NCBI GenBank assembly: GCA_963764305.1
Contig: CAVXSD010000009.1
Location: 1-64,000 of the forward strand
Source: Bog-473 sp963764305
Lineage (GTDB): Bacteria > Actinomycetota > Acidimicrobiia > Acidimicrobiales > RAAP-2
Direction: 5' to 3'
DNA length: 64,000 nucleotides
Below are positions 18,226-27,561 of this stretch, one piece after another. Both the position numbers and the translations under genes were made by a program. Position 1 is the stretch's first letter; every line of letters starts with the position of its first letter. The notes beneath the pieces were generated by a model, which saw only the letters and a list, made by a program, of their open reading frames with translations, made no database searches and was not told the origin of the DNA.

Positions 18226-18693
18226 TCAGAGCAGGGAGCGGGAGACGAGGATCGCCGTCTCGGCCAGGCCGGCATCGCGGTGGACCAGGCCGGCCTGATA
18301 GTCGGGGTCCCGGATCATGTCGATGAAGGCGTCGATCCCGGGGTACTGCATGACGGCGATCTGGTCCCAGGGCCCGGTGTGGCCGATCAGGACCTGGACC
18401 ACGTCGTTGTAGAGCGTGAGCAATCCCCCTCGCCGAACGACGTGGTCCAGCGCCACCACCCCGTAGCGGCCGTAGGCCTCGGCGCCGGTGAGACCGGCGG
18501 ACGCCAACTCGTGCCCGTCCGGGTAGGCGGCACGGGCACGGTACGAGAGGAGGTTGACGAACTGCAGCGGCCCGTCCTCGCCTGACCGCAGCAGGGACCG
18601 CAGCTGCTCCTCGTCGGGGTTGATGCCTCCGAAGCCGTGCTGGCCCAGCTCACCGAGCAGCGCGCGCACGTCGTCCTCGCTCCACTTCGACAC
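18226..18693 (-). CDS. DUF1330-like dimeric alpha-beta barrel protein
   Basis: A 155-residue protein. FVNLLSYRARAAYPDG, then AYGRYG and WDQIAVMQYPGIDAFIDMIRDPDYQAGLVHRDAGL match the DUF1330/NIPSNAP-type ferredoxin-like fold, in which the YPG-F-DM-RDP-Y block is diagnostic. ATG start with GAGGAG just upstream. The family function is unsettled. It is transcribed alone, divergent from the MBL hydrolase gene at 18814. Confidence 0.75.
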   Translation of the reverse strand: MSKWSEDDVRALLGELGQHGFGGINPDEEQLRSLLRSGEDGPLQFVNLLSYRARAAYPDGHELASAGLTGAEAYGRYGVVALDHVVRRGGLLTLYNDVVQVLIGHTGPWDQIAVMQYPGIDAFIDMIRDPDYQAGLVHRDAGLAETAILVSRSLL

Positions 18694-18813
18694 GAGAGCT
18701 CCTCCCCGACGTTGTGCCCGCGCGGCATGGTAGCAACGGCAGGCAGACAGCCAGGCCGGCCGGCTCCGCGCCCTCTAGGGTGCGCTGCGATCCCGCATCC
18801 AGGAGGCAACCCG

Positions 18814-19648
18814 ATGCAGACCATCATCCTCGGCAGTGGCAGTCCGCTTCCCGATCCGGAACGCGCCGGGCCGTCGACCCTCGTGCGCACGGGAGCCGGC
18901 GACCTGCTCTTCGACTGCGGGCGCGGCGTGCTCATGCGCGCCGCCGGCGTGGGATCGGCCGCGGGAGCACTGCGCGGGCTCTTTCTGACCCACCTGCACA
19001 GCGACCACACCACCGATCTCAACGACATCATCACGTCGCGCTGGATCACCTCGTTCCAACCCCATCCCCTCGCCGTCTACGGTCCGGTCGGCGCGGCGTC
19101 GCTGTTGGCGGCCACCGAGGCCATGCTGGAGCTTGACATCGGCTACCGCCGGGCTCATCACGCCGACCTGCAGTGGCAGCCTTCGGCGGAGGTGGTCGAA
19201 TGCGAACGCGGCGTGGTCTTCGAGGACGGATCGGTCCGCGTCACGGCCGCACCCACCGACCATGCACCGGTCCGACCAACGGTCGGCTTCCGGGTCGATG
19301 AGGGCGGGGCGTCTGTGGTCATCGCCGGTGACACGGTCCCCTGCGAGGGACTGGACGAGCTGTGTGCCGGAGCGGACATGCTCGTGCACACGGTTGTGCG
19401 CCCCGACCTGATCGAACCGATCGGCCTGCCCCGGCTGCTCGACGTGCTCGACTACCACTCCTCGGTCGAGGATGCGGCGCGCACCGCGGCGCGCAACGGA
19501 GTGGGGACCCTCGTCCTCACCCACCCGGTCCCCGCGCCCCAACCGGGCACCGAGCCCGAGTGGATCGCGCTCGGCGGGCGCGCATTTCGACGGCCCGGTC
19601 GTCCTCGCCCGCGATCTGCTCACGCTCGACGTCGGACCAGCCGGCTGA
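18814..19648 (+). CDS. MBL-fold (RNase Z-like) hydrolase, frameshifted near 3' end
   Basis: A protein of about 277 residues with the metallo-beta-lactamase motif HLHSDHTTDLN (HxHxDH), downstream DHAP and GDTVPC metal ligands, and the RNase Z/arylsulfatase-like layout. AGGAGG lies 7 bases before the ATG. Near 19576-19578 (a GGG run) the frame breaks: the natural ending FDGPVVLARDLLTL with stop at 19646-19648 is in the next frame, so one extra base is inferred. The unshifted frame would run on for about 65 unrelated residues. Substrate unknown. Confidence 0.75.
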
Positions 19649-19682
19649 AGCCGCTGTCCGGCGGGCGCCACGAGGCGCCGCG

Positions 19683-20090
19683 TCAGAAGACGATGGCCCC
19701 CACCTGGGCGCGGGGATCACTCGTCGGAACGATCTCCTTCCCCAGTGGGGCGATCGCCACCGCGGCGAGCTTGAAGTTCCCGAGGCCGAGAGGGATGCCG
19801 ATGATGGTGAGGCAGAGCAGCACGCCGAGGACCAGGTGAGCCAGCGCCATCCACAATCCCGCCAGGACGAACCACAAGACATTGGCCACCGCGGAGGGTG
19901 CGCCCGCCGCTGGGTTGCGCACCACGGCCCGTCCGAACGGCCACAACACGAACGCGGAGAGCCGGAAGCAGGCCACACCGAAGGGGATCGTGATGATCAG
20001 GACGCACAGCACGAGGCCGGCCAGCGCATAGCCGATGGCCAGCCACAGTCCCGAGAACACCAGCCACAGCAGGTTGAGCACCGTTCGCAT
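19683..20090 (-). CDS. YccF domain-containing membrane protein
   Basis: A 135-residue protein made of two copies of a YccF-type unit, each with a W-L-x-F-G-L-W helix, an IIGIPFG-like loop and an LWPFG/IAPLG end. Four transmembrane helices are likely. ATG at 20090 with GAAGGGAC upstream. The function of YccF proteins is unknown. It sits just downstream of the gatD gene on the same strand. Confidence 0.8.
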   Translation of the reverse strand: MRTVLNLLWLVFSGLWLAIGYALAGLVLCVLIITIPFGVACFRLSAFVLWPFGRAVVRNPAAGAPSAVANVLWFVLAGLWMALAHLVLGVLLCLTIIGIPLGLGNFKLAAVAIAPLGKEIVPTSDPRAQVGAIVF

Positions 20091-20142
20091 CGAAGTGTGT
20101 CCCTTCCGTCCCGTCCGTCGCTTCGGTCTCTTCGGCCGAGTG

Positions 20143-20889
20143 CTACTTCTGCCGGCGCCGCCGGCGCCGACCCCCCACTGCGGCGAGGCGCTCCTCGCGC
20201 AGGCTCTCCGACACCTCGTCGTCCAGCGGTTCGAGGTGCGTGTCGCCGAGCGCCCAGGAGAGCAGGTGGTCGGCCAGCGCCGGGTTGCGGGCCAGCACGG
20301 GACCGTGGAGGTATGTCCCGACGACGCGGCCCTGCACGGCGCCCTCCGTCCCGTCGCCGCCGCCGTTGCCGACGCCCGCGACGACCCGCCCCAGGGGGAC
20401 GGTCCCGTCCAGGAGCGACGTCGCCCCACCGTGGTTCTCGAAGCCGGTGAGGACGGGCAACGGTCCGAGAGGCGAGGCGTCCACGTCGACCAGTACTTCG
20501 CCCACGGCCCGCGGCCCGGGACCCTTGACCGTGTCGATGTCCAGGAGCCCAACGCCCTCGTGCGCACCGTCCGCGGCGCCGGGAAAACTCCGTCCCACCA
20601 CTTGAAACCCCGCGCAGACGGCAAGGACCACCGCACCGGCTGCCACACGACGCGCCAGCGTGCCGTCGTCGATGAGCGTCCGGGCGGCGCGGACCTGGGG
20701 ACCGTCCTCCCCCCCGCCCAGGCAATAGACGTCGGCCTCGGGCAGCGGGCGCTCGGATGAGACCTGCAGCAAGGTGGCCTCGAAGCCGCGCCATTCGGCC
20801 CGCCTTGCCAGGACGAGGCCGTTGCCGCCGTCACCATAGGTGCCCAGCAGGTCGGGGTAGACGACCGCGATACGCAGCGGGACCGCCAT
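20143..20889 (-). CDS. gatD: Lipid II isoglutaminyl synthase, glutaminase subunit (GatD)
   Basis: A 248-residue class-I-like (CobB/GATase-3) glutamine amidotransferase. YCLGGGEDGPQ, the nucleophile block AVLAVCAGFQVVG (Cys near residue 94) and TYLHGPVLARNP (catalytic His) are visible. Partnered with MurT, it supplies ammonia to amidate D-glutamate of lipid II. The ATG overlaps the MurT stop by one base, strongly supporting the pair. Confidence 0.9.
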   Translation of the reverse strand: MAVPLRIAVVYPDLLGTYGDGGNGLVLARRAEWRGFEATLLQVSSERPLPEADVYCLGGGEDGPQVRAARTLIDDGTLARRVAAGAVVLAVCAGFQVVGRSFPGAADGAHEGVGLLDIDTVKGPGPRAVGEVLVDVDASPLGPLPVLTGFENHGGATSLLDGTVPLGRVVAGVGNGGGDGTEGAVQGRVVGTYLHGPVLARNPALADHLLSWALGDTHLEPLDDEVSESLREERLAAVGGRRRRRRQK

Positions 20890-22121
20890 CAGGGCGCACC
20901 GAGGAGATCGTGGAACGCGGTGTAGTTCCCGATGACATCGACTACACCGTCCGATCCGCCGGCGGCGCGGACGACGGCCTGCACCGGCTCGGGCTCGATG
21001 GTGTGCGCGACGCCGCCGTAGAGGAGGCGGACCGAGAGGTCGCGGCGGCGGTCGCCGGTGGCGACCACGGAACGACCGGCCAGGCGCTCGTAGGGGACGT
21101 CCCACAGCCAGCTCGGATCGGCCCCGTCGGCGATCCGCGCGTTGATGCTGACGACGAGCGGCGCGTCCGAATCGGCCACGAGGTCGAGGAGCTCGTCCCA
21201 GCCCGCCGGGTTCTTGGCCAGCATCAGCCGTGCCCGCGCCTCGCCGAAGGCGCGCACGGTGAAGCGGCCCGCGACCTCCTGTACGGACTCCATGGCGGCG
21301 AGCGCGTCGAGCGCGTCGACGCCGCAGGCCTCGGCCGCCACCGCGGCCATCAAGGCGTTGGAACGGTTGAAGCGACCGGGCAGCGCGAGCCGTACCGGAG
21401 CGCTCCTGCCGTCGGCCCACTCGCCGCTGGCCGCACCGTCCGGCGCCACCACCAGGGTGGCCTCGGGTACGGGCCGGGCGAAGCTGCAGTTCGCGCACGA
21501 CCAGCCGCCCTCGGTGAACTCGATACGGCCCTCGCACGACGGGCAGCCCACCGCATCGTGCTGCCAGCGGAGGCCGGCCGCCACCCAGTGCACGTCTCGG
21601 GCGGCCCCGGCTCCCCAGGCCACCAGCGGGTCGTCGGCGTTGGCCACGACGTGGGTGTGCGGGGCGGCCGCCAGCGCGGCCCGCCAGCGTCCCGCGACCA
21701 TGCGCACCTCGTTGGTCCGATCGAGCTGGTCCCGCGACAGGTTCAACAGGATCACCGCGGCCGCCGCGGTCGACGTGAGCACCCGCGGCAGGTAGACCTC
21801 GTCGGTCTCGAGCACGGCGCGGGGCGCGTCCGTCCCCACCAGGGCGGCGACGTGGCCGGGGGGCATGTTCGAACCGGTCTCGTTGCTGACCACGGCGTCA
21901 CCCGTCGCGCCGAGACCCACCACGAGGAGCCGGGTCGTCGTCGTCTTCCCGTTGGTGCCGGTGACGAGCGCGACTTGGCGTCCCGCGCTCAGGTGCTCGA
22001 GCAGCCGGGGATCGAGGCGGAGTCCAGCCCGGCCTCCCGCCACGGTGCCCTGACCTCGTCCGAGGTGGCGCGAGGCGGCGTTGACGACGCGCGTGGTGGC
22101 GCTGGCCAGCCGTGCCCTCAC
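20889..22121 (-). CDS. murT: Lipid II isoglutaminyl synthase, Mur-ligase subunit (MurT)
   Basis: A 410-residue Mur-ligase-like protein with the P-loop GTNGKTTTTRL, NLSRDQLDR, and a Cys4 zinc-ribbon insertion (CPSCEGRIEF with a later CANC) that distinguishes MurT from MurC-F. A C-terminal DUF1727-type domain follows. With GatD it converts D-Glu to D-isoGln in the peptidoglycan stem using ATP. GTG start. Confidence 0.9.
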   Translation of the reverse strand: MRARLASATTRVVNAASRHLGRGQGTVAGGRAGLRLDPRLLEHLSAGRQVALVTGTNGKTTTTRLLVVGLGATGDAVVSNETGSNMPPGHVAALVGTDAPRAVLETDEVYLPRVLTSTAAAAVILLNLSRDQLDRTNEVRMVAGRWRAALAAAPHTHVVANADDPLVAWGAGAARDVHWVAAGLRWQHDAVGCPSCEGRIEFTEGGWSCANCSFARPVPEATLVVAPDGAASGEWADGRSAPVRLALPGRFNRSNALMAAVAAEACGVDALDALAAMESVQEVAGRFTVRAFGEARARLMLAKNPAGWDELLDLVADSDAPLVVSINARIADGADPSWLWDVPYERLAGRSVVATGDRRRDLSVRLLYGGVAHTIEPEPVQAVVRAAGGSDGVVDVIGNYTAFHDLLGAP

Positions 22122-22148
22122 CGAGGGGGCTTGCTGCGAGCCAGCTCC

Positions 22149-23495
22149 TCAGCGGTCGGTTCGTGGCGCACCCGCGACGCGGGGGCAGCAGCGCGCGTCG
22201 ATGGCCTCCATGATCGTGGCGGTGTCCGCCTTGGCGTCGGTGAGCGACAGGGACACCGGTCGGCCCACCCGTACCGTGACCTTGGGCGGGTGGCGCACGA
22301 GGGTGAAGTCGGGCACCCGCGCCGAGCGCGGCCACACCTTCTCGGTCCCCCACAGCCCCACGGGCACGACGGTGGCACCGGTCGAGGCCGCCAGCCGCGC
22401 CGTTCCCGTCTTGCCGTGCAGCTCGGGGTCGAAGAAGTCGTACCCACGAGGGATGGTGCCCTGTGGGAGGACGATCACCACTTCACCCGCCTTCAGCGCG
22501 GACTCGGCCGCCCGAAGCGGCTGGCCCGACCCGCTGCCACGATCGACGGGGATTCCGCCGATGGCCCTCGCAATCATCCCGACGACGGGTGCGCCGAAGA
22601 TCTCCTTCTTGCCGAGGAAGCGCACGGGACGCCCGATGTCGCGCGCCACGAGGGCCAGCGCGGCCACGTCGAAGTAGCTCCGGTGGTTCGAAGCCAGGAG
22701 CACCGGGCCGCGTGAGGGCACGTGCTCCACGCCGGCGATGTCGAACCGTGCGTAAGGGAAGGACAGCTTGCGGACGAATGGACGGAGCATGTGGTACGGC
22801 TCCAACCCCACCATGCTGGGCACGCCCGGGGGGCGGTCCCAATGTTCCACCGGCCACCGGCGTGCCGTGGCCACGATGGTCAGCGAGGGATCGGGATTGA
22901 CGGCATGCGGCGAACCCACGCTCGACAGCAGCGGCACGTCGAAGATGCTGTCGCTGCAGGCGTGGCAATCGGCCAGGTCAATGCGGTGCTCATCGGCCCA
23001 AGCCCGCACCGCACGCAACTTCCCCGTCCCCCAGACGAAGCCCTCGTAGAGACGGCCGGTGTACCGGCCGTCCTTGGTCTCATATGCGGTGGCGATCAGA
23101 TCGTCGAAGCCGATGGCCTCGGCGAAAGGGGCGATCATGTCGACCGGTGTCGTCGTGGCGAGCACCAGCCGGTGACCCTCAGCCCGGAATGAGGCCAGGC
23201 GCTGCGGGGCGAAGGGGGCGACGATTGCGCTCAGTGCGGGCACCGCCCGCCGGCCGGCCGCCTGGACCTGCTCCTGGCGCCAGCCGCGGGCCACTCGGGC
23301 GGCCGCCCGCACCAGACCCATGGAGAACAGGTTCTCGCCCAGGCGGTCGTTGACGGCGTACAGGATCTTGTCCCCAGGGAGCGAACGGCCCTCGGGCAGC
23401 ACGCCTTCCTCCATGAGGGCACGGTTCAGGATCTGGCCCGATGCCCGCCACAGAAGGGTGCGGTCGAGGTCGATGAAGACGGCGTTCTTCGCCAC
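22149..23495 (-). CDS. HAD-IB phosphatase-acyltransferase (PlsC) fusion
   Basis: A 448-residue two-domain protein. The N-terminal HAD-IB hydrolase has FIDLDRTLL (DxDxT), LATTTPVDM and CSDSIFDVPLL; the C-terminal lysophospholipid acyltransferase has NHRSYFD (HxxxxD), LPQGTIPRG and ATVVPVG. The arrangement matches actinobacterial bifunctional phospholipid enzymes that could dephosphorylate and acylate glycerolipids. It lies directly upstream of murT on the same strand. Here the HAD motif is canonical, unlike the fusion at 11915. Confidence 0.85.
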   Translation of the reverse strand: MAKNAVFIDLDRTLLWRASGQILNRALMEEGVLPEGRSLPGDKILYAVNDRLGENLFSMGLVRAAARVARGWRQEQVQAAGRRAVPALSAIVAPFAPQRLASFRAEGHRLVLATTTPVDMIAPFAEAIGFDDLIATAYETKDGRYTGRLYEGFVWGTGKLRAVRAWADEHRIDLADCHACSDSIFDVPLLSSVGSPHAVNPDPSLTIVATARRWPVEHWDRPPGVPSMVGLEPYHMLRPFVRKLSFPYARFDIAGVEHVPSRGPVLLASNHRSYFDVAALALVARDIGRPVRFLGKKEIFGAPVVGMIARAIGGIPVDRGSGSGQPLRAAESALKAGEVVIVLPQGTIPRGYDFFDPELHGKTGTARLAASTGATVVPVGLWGTEKVWPRSARVPDFTLVRHPPKVTVRVGRPVSLSLTDAKADTATIMEAIDARCCPRVAGAPRTDR

Positions 23496-23763
23496 GGTAG
23501 GGAGCCTAAAGCAGTTCGATCGCTGGTCGGAGGGCTACGGAGTGCCTCCCGACATCGGGCCAGAATTAGGAGAAGGGATCGCTGGGGGGAGCGATCCCTT
23601 CTCGAGACTCATCAGGGTCAGAGGGGGGCTTCCGAATCCCTGCGGTCTGAATTCATTTTGTCAGCATCCCGGCAATCAGTCAAGCAGCTTTATCAGATAC
23701 CTTCCATCAGTTATAGTGATCGACTGTGCAACTCTGGCAAGCACCTTTGGGAGGAACGAGCCC
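23496..23763. promoter_or_regulatory. Divergent intergenic region with perfect hairpin
   Basis: The region separates the HAD-acyltransferase gene (minus) from the LysR gene (plus). It holds the 14-bp inverted repeat at 23570-23603 and an AT-richer stretch (23640-23720) with TATAGT-like promoter words. A control region for both genes is likely by position. Confidence 0.45.
23570..23603. repeat. Perfect 14-bp inverted repeat with G6 loop
   Basis: GAGAAGGGATCGCT (23570-23583) pairs exactly with AGCGATCCCTTCTC (23590-23603) across six Gs. No U-tract follows on either side, so intrinsic termination is doubtful. It stands between two divergent genes. Confidence 0.75.
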
Positions 23764-24672
23764 ACGGAACTGAAACATTTGCAAGCACTCTTGGGCATCG
23801 CCGACACCGGCAGTTTCTCCGCCGCCGCCACCTCCATCGGCACGGTGCAGTCCAACGTCTCGGCGCACGTGGCCCGCCTGGAGCGCGAGCTCGACGTGCA
23901 GTTGGTGGATCGGGCGTCGGGACGCCTCACCGAGGAGGGCGAGGTCGTCGTCGCCCGGGCCCGGCAGGTGATGAACGAACTCGAAGCCATGGTGTCCGAC
24001 GTGACGGCGCTCCGGGAGGAGGTGATCGGGACTGTCCGCCTCGGCATGATCGGGACAACCGGACGGTGGCTGGTGCCGCAGCTCTTCGACCTCCTGCGGG
24101 TGCGTCACCCACACATTCACCTCAACGTCGCCGAGGGTTCCAGCGTCCAGCTCGAACAGCAATTGGCTTCGGGCCAGCTGGACCTGGCGGTGGTCACCTT
24201 TCCCCTGAGCGGTGACGAGATCATGGCGGCCCAGCTCTTCGACGAGGATCTGGTGGCCGTCCTGCCGTCGGGGCACTTCCTCGGACACGAATCCTCGATC
24301 CCCCTGGAGCGGCTCTCGGACGTGGAACTGCTCCTACCGGCACCGGGCACGGCGCTCAGGGCGGAGATCGACAGCGCAACGGGCCCGGCCCGCATCGTGC
24401 TGCGGCCGGCCATGGAACTCGACGGCGTTCGCCTGATCGCCTCCCTGGCCTTCGACGGCTACGGGGCCGCCATCCTCCCGGCCACCGCCGTGCCGGGTCA
24501 TCTGCGAGGGCGGTTTTCGGTGCTGCCAGTCACGGGGCTCCCCCGCCGGCGGGTGGGCGTGGCGCAGCGGCGCCGCGGGCTGCCCTCGGCTCCGGCAAGG
24601 GCGGTGATCGACGTCCTCGGGATCGTGGTCAACGATGCGCTCTCCATGCCGGAGGGGATCCACCCCACCTGA
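23764..24672 (+). CDS. LysR-family transcriptional regulator
   Basis: A protein of about 302 residues. The winged helix is clear (LKHLQALLGIADTGSFSAAA, QSNVSAHVARLERELDVQLVDR) and is followed by a periplasmic-binding-like effector domain. The codon where family members start (before ELKHLQ) is ACG at 23764, correctly spaced from GGAGG at 23750-23754. The nearest in-frame standard start is GTG 23716, which overlaps a promoter-like TATAGT. Either ACG is used, or a base is wrong, or the longer form is real. The regulated genes are not obvious; the divergent acyltransferase is the neighbour. Confidence 0.8.
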   Translation, partial: TELKHLQALLGIADTGSFSAAATSIGTVQSNVSAHVARLERELDVQLVDRASGRLTEEGEVVVARARQVMNELEAMVSDVTALREEVIGTVRLGMIGTTGRWLVPQLFDLLRVRHPHIHLNVAEGSSVQLEQQLASGQLDLAVVTFPLSGDEIMAAQLFDEDLVAVLPSGHFLGHESSIPLERLSDVELLLPAPGTALRAEIDSATGPARIVLRPAMELDGVRLIASLAFDGYGAAILPATAVPGHLRGRFSVLPVTGLPRRRVGVAQRRRGLPSAPARAVIDVLGIVVNDALSMPEGIHPT

Positions 24673-25032
24673 CCGGCGCTCCCGCCACAGGGGTTCGGAG
24701 GGGCGGGCCCGTGGCCCGGGAGCGGCACGCCCTCGACGACCTCGGATCCATGTCGGCGGTAGGTCGGCGGTATGTCGGCGGTATGTCGGCGGTAGGTCGG
24801 TGCGGTAGTCGGCGGTAGAAGGGCAGGTCGCGCTCCCTGGAGGACCCCAGGTAGCAGGAGAGGCCAACCGTCGGCCACGCCCCCGGTGCGTTAGCGTCCG
24901 TGTCCATGCAGCGTCTGGCCCCACCGTCACCGTCTGTCACCTCTCCGTCCCCTCCTACCCCGGGAACGTCCGACGGTGCCGCTTCTCACTACCCCGGGGC
25001 AGACCCGGCCCGCACCACCAGGTGACCGACAC
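24673..25032. other. 360-base gap with an 11-bp minisatellite
   Basis: No coding frame is convincing between the LysR stop and the oxidoreductase start. The middle holds the tandem array at 24750-24816. Confidence 0.5.
24750..24816. repeat. 11-bp tandem repeat array
   Basis: ATGTCGGCGGT and its variant AGGTCGGCGGT alternate for four exact-length units, followed by two degenerate units. There are no spacers, so this is a minisatellite and not a CRISPR array. Confidence 0.85.
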
Positions 25033-26022
25033 GTGCTGAGGATCGGGATCCTCGGGGCGGCCCGCATCGCCCCCGCCGCCGTGATCAAGCCAGCCCGCAG
25101 GACCCGGTGCGCCCTCGTCACCGCCGTGGCGGCACGCGACCGCGACCGGGCCTCGGAATTTGCCCGTAAACAGGGCATTCAACGTGTCCTGGGCAGCTAC
25201 TCGGAACTGATCGAGGACCCCGAGATCGACGCCGTTTACAACCCCCTCCCCAACGGTCTCCACGGGCACTGGACCATCGCCGCCCTCAAGGCCGGCAAGC
25301 ACGTCCTGTGCGAGAAGCCGTTCACCGCCAACGCCAACGAAGCCCGAGCCGTGGCCGAGGCGGACAACGGCAATCCCGGCTTGGTGGTGATGGAGGCCTT
25401 CCACTACCAGTACCACCCGCTGTGCAAGCGCCTGGTGGAGATCGTGCGCTCGGGCGAGCTGGGCAACATCAGCCGGGTCGACGTGGCGTTCTCCGCCCCG
25501 CTCTGGAAGAAGGGCGACATCCGCTACCAGCTGGCGCTGGCCGGCGGCGCCACTATGGACATGGGCTGCTACCCGGTCAGCCTTCTGCGCCTGCTCGTCC
25601 CGGGGCCCCGGGTGATCAGCGCCGAGGCCAAACTCTCCTCCCCCGGTGTCGACCGGGCCATGGACGCCCATTTTTCGCTCCCCGACGGCGGGAGCGCCCA
25701 CATCGGCTGCTCCATGTTCTCGTCCTCGGTGCTGCGCCTGCATGCCGAGATCACGGGCGACAACGGCAAGATCTCGATCTTCAACCCGTTCAGCCCCCAG
25801 CACGGGCACCGGATGAAGGTGACGACGTCGCTCGGCACCCGCAAGGAGCGGTTCAGCCGGAAGGCGTCATACGACTTCCAGCTCGAGGCCTTCGTGGCCG
25901 CGGCCGAGGAAGGCTCCTCGTTCCCGACGACGGCGGCCGACGCGATCCGTACCATGGAGCTCATCGACGCCATCTACAGCGCCGCCGACCTTCCTCTACG
26001 CCTGCCCACACCCGTCGACTGA
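25033..26022 (+). CDS. Gfo/Idh/MocA-family oxidoreductase
   Basis: About 329 residues from GTG 25033 (a longer frame opens at 24976). RIGILGAARIAP is the NAD(P) Rossmann loop, CEKPFTANANEA contains the EKP motif, and GGATMDMGCYPVSLLRLL matches the GGG-x-x-D-x-x-x-H-like region, here with Cys-Tyr in place of the usual His. Family members are NAD(P)-dependent dehydrogenases of sugars or dihydrodiols. Its TGA overlaps the start of the TldD-like gene (TGATG), implying co-translation. Confidence 0.8.
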   Translation: MLRIGILGAARIAPAAVIKPARRTRCALVTAVAARDRDRASEFARKQGIQRVLGSYSELIEDPEIDAVYNPLPNGLHGHWTIAALKAGKHVLCEKPFTANANEARAVAEADNGNPGLVVMEAFHYQYHPLCKRLVEIVRSGELGNISRVDVAFSAPLWKKGDIRYQLALAGGATMDMGCYPVSLLRLLVPGPRVISAEAKLSSPGVDRAMDAHFSLPDGGSAHIGCSMFSSSVLRLHAEITGDNGKISIFNPFSPQHGHRMKVTTSLGTRKERFSRKASYDFQLEAFVAAAEEGSSFPTTAADAIRTMELIDAIYSAADLPLRLPTPVD

Positions 26023-27524
26023 TGCCGCTCACGCCGCTCGCCGCCGACGAACTGACCGTGCTTGCGGACGCCGCGCTCGACGCCGCGGCGGGTTGCCAGG
26101 CGGCCGAGCTCCGAGTCGAGCGCATCCGGAGTCAGAAGGTCCGCCTGCACGATGCGCGCCCCGAGACGACGGCCGACGACACCGACTTCGGCATGGGCGT
26201 GCGCGTCGTGGTCGATGGCGCAGTCGGTTTCGCCGCCACGGTCGACGTGCGGCCGGAGGAGGCGGTCAACCTGGTGCGCCGGGCCCGGGAGATGGCCACG
26301 GTCACGAGCCGGGCGGGAGGCGGGCGCGTGGAGCTGGCGCTCGAGCCCTCGCACGGTGAAGTGACGTGGTCGAGCGCGTTCGAGATCGACCCGACCACCG
26401 TGCCGCTGGCCGACAAGGTCGCGCTGCTGGCCGAATGGAGCAGGCGCCTCGGCGACCACGAGGCGGTGTCACACACGTCGGCCTCGCTGCTCACCGTGTC
26501 GGAGCAGAGCTACCTGGCTGACCTCAACGGGACGCGGGCCACTCAGCATCGGGTCCGGCTGCAGGCGCAGCTCGAAGCGCTGGCGCTGTCGGACGCCGGC
26601 TTCGAGACAATGCGCACGCTGGCGCCGCCCGTCGGCCGTGGATGGGAATTCCTGACCGGCCCGACGTCCGCGGGCGCCTGGCACTGGGACGCCGAGCTGG
26701 CCGAGCTGCCCGAGCTGCTCGCCGAGAAGCTGGCCGCGCCCTCGGTGCAGGCCGGGACGTACGACCTCGTCGTCGACCCGTCGAATCTCTGGCTCACGAT
26801 CCATGAATCGATCGGGCACGCCACCGAGCTCGACCGGGCCGTCGGGTACGAGGCGGCCTACGCGGGAACGTCCTTCGCCACCTTCGATCAGCTCGGGTCG
26901 CTCACGTACGGCGCCCCCGTCATGCACGTGACGGGTGACCGCACGGTGGAGCACGGGTTGGCCACGGTGGGCATCGACGGGGAGGGCGTGGCGGCCCAGT
27001 CCTTCGATCTGGTGCGCGACGGGACGCTGGTGGGCTACCAACTCGACCGCTCCATCGCCGCCGCCATGGGCTACGAGCGCTCGAACGGGTGCGCCTTCGC
27101 GGACTCGCCGATGCACGTGCCGATCCAGCGCATGGCGAACGTGTCGCTGGCGCACTCCGGGGACACGGGCCCTCGCACCGAGGACCTGATCGCCGGTGTG
27201 GACCGCGGCCTCTACATCGTGGGCGACAAGAGCTGGTCGATCGACATGCAGCGCTACAACTTCCAGTTCACCGGGCAGCGCTTCTACCGGATTGCGGACG
27301 GGAAGCTGGCGGGGCAGGTGAAGGACGTCGCGTATCAAGCGACGACCACTGACTTCTGGGGCGCCATGGAGGCCGTTGGGGGCGCCTCCACCTGGGTGCT
27401 CGGGGGCGCGTTCAACTGTGGCAAGGGTCAGCCCGGGCAGGTGGCTCCCGTCTCGCACGGCTGCCCGTCGGTCCTGGTCCGGGGGGTCCGGGTGCTCAAC
27501 GTGCGCGAGGAATCGGGACGCTGA
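26022..27524 (+). CDS. TldD-like metalloprotease subunit
   Basis: A 500-residue member of the TldD/PmbA (modulator of DNA gyrase) family. HESIGHATELDRA near residue 260 is the HExxxH zinc site that defines the catalytic TldD subunit, and the C-terminal NxNFxFTGQ-type and SHGCPS blocks match the family. In E. coli, TldD/E degrades or matures small peptides, including microcin B17. It overlaps the Gfo/Idh gene and is followed by its PmbA partner. Confidence 0.85.
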   Translation: MPLTPLAADELTVLADAALDAAAGCQAAELRVERIRSQKVRLHDARPETTADDTDFGMGVRVVVDGAVGFAATVDVRPEEAVNLVRRAREMATVTSRAGGGRVELALEPSHGEVTWSSAFEIDPTTVPLADKVALLAEWSRRLGDHEAVSHTSASLLTVSEQSYLADLNGTRATQHRVRLQAQLEALALSDAGFETMRTLAPPVGRGWEFLTGPTSAGAWHWDAELAELPELLAEKLAAPSVQAGTYDLVVDPSNLWLTIHESIGHATELDRAVGYEAAYAGTSFATFDQLGSLTYGAPVMHVTGDRTVEHGLATVGIDGEGVAAQSFDLVRDGTLVGYQLDRSIAAAMGYERSNGCAFADSPMHVPIQRMANVSLAHSGDTGPRTEDLIAGVDRGLYIVGDKSWSIDMQRYNFQFTGQRFYRIADGKLAGQVKDVAYQATTTDFWGAMEAVGGASTWVLGGAFNCGKGQPGQVAPVSHGCPSVLVRGVRVLNVREESGR

Positions 27525-27561
27525 GCGTGGGGGGCAAGGGCGCGGGGCGCGAGGCGGGCGC

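Noticed and set aside
20757..22715. Long plus-strand open frame opposite gatD/murT
   Set aside because: Antisense to well-recognised genes and low-complexity Arg/Gly/His composition.
23570..23603. Intrinsic terminator call for the 14-bp hairpin
   Set aside because: No T-tract on either side and the flanking genes diverge.
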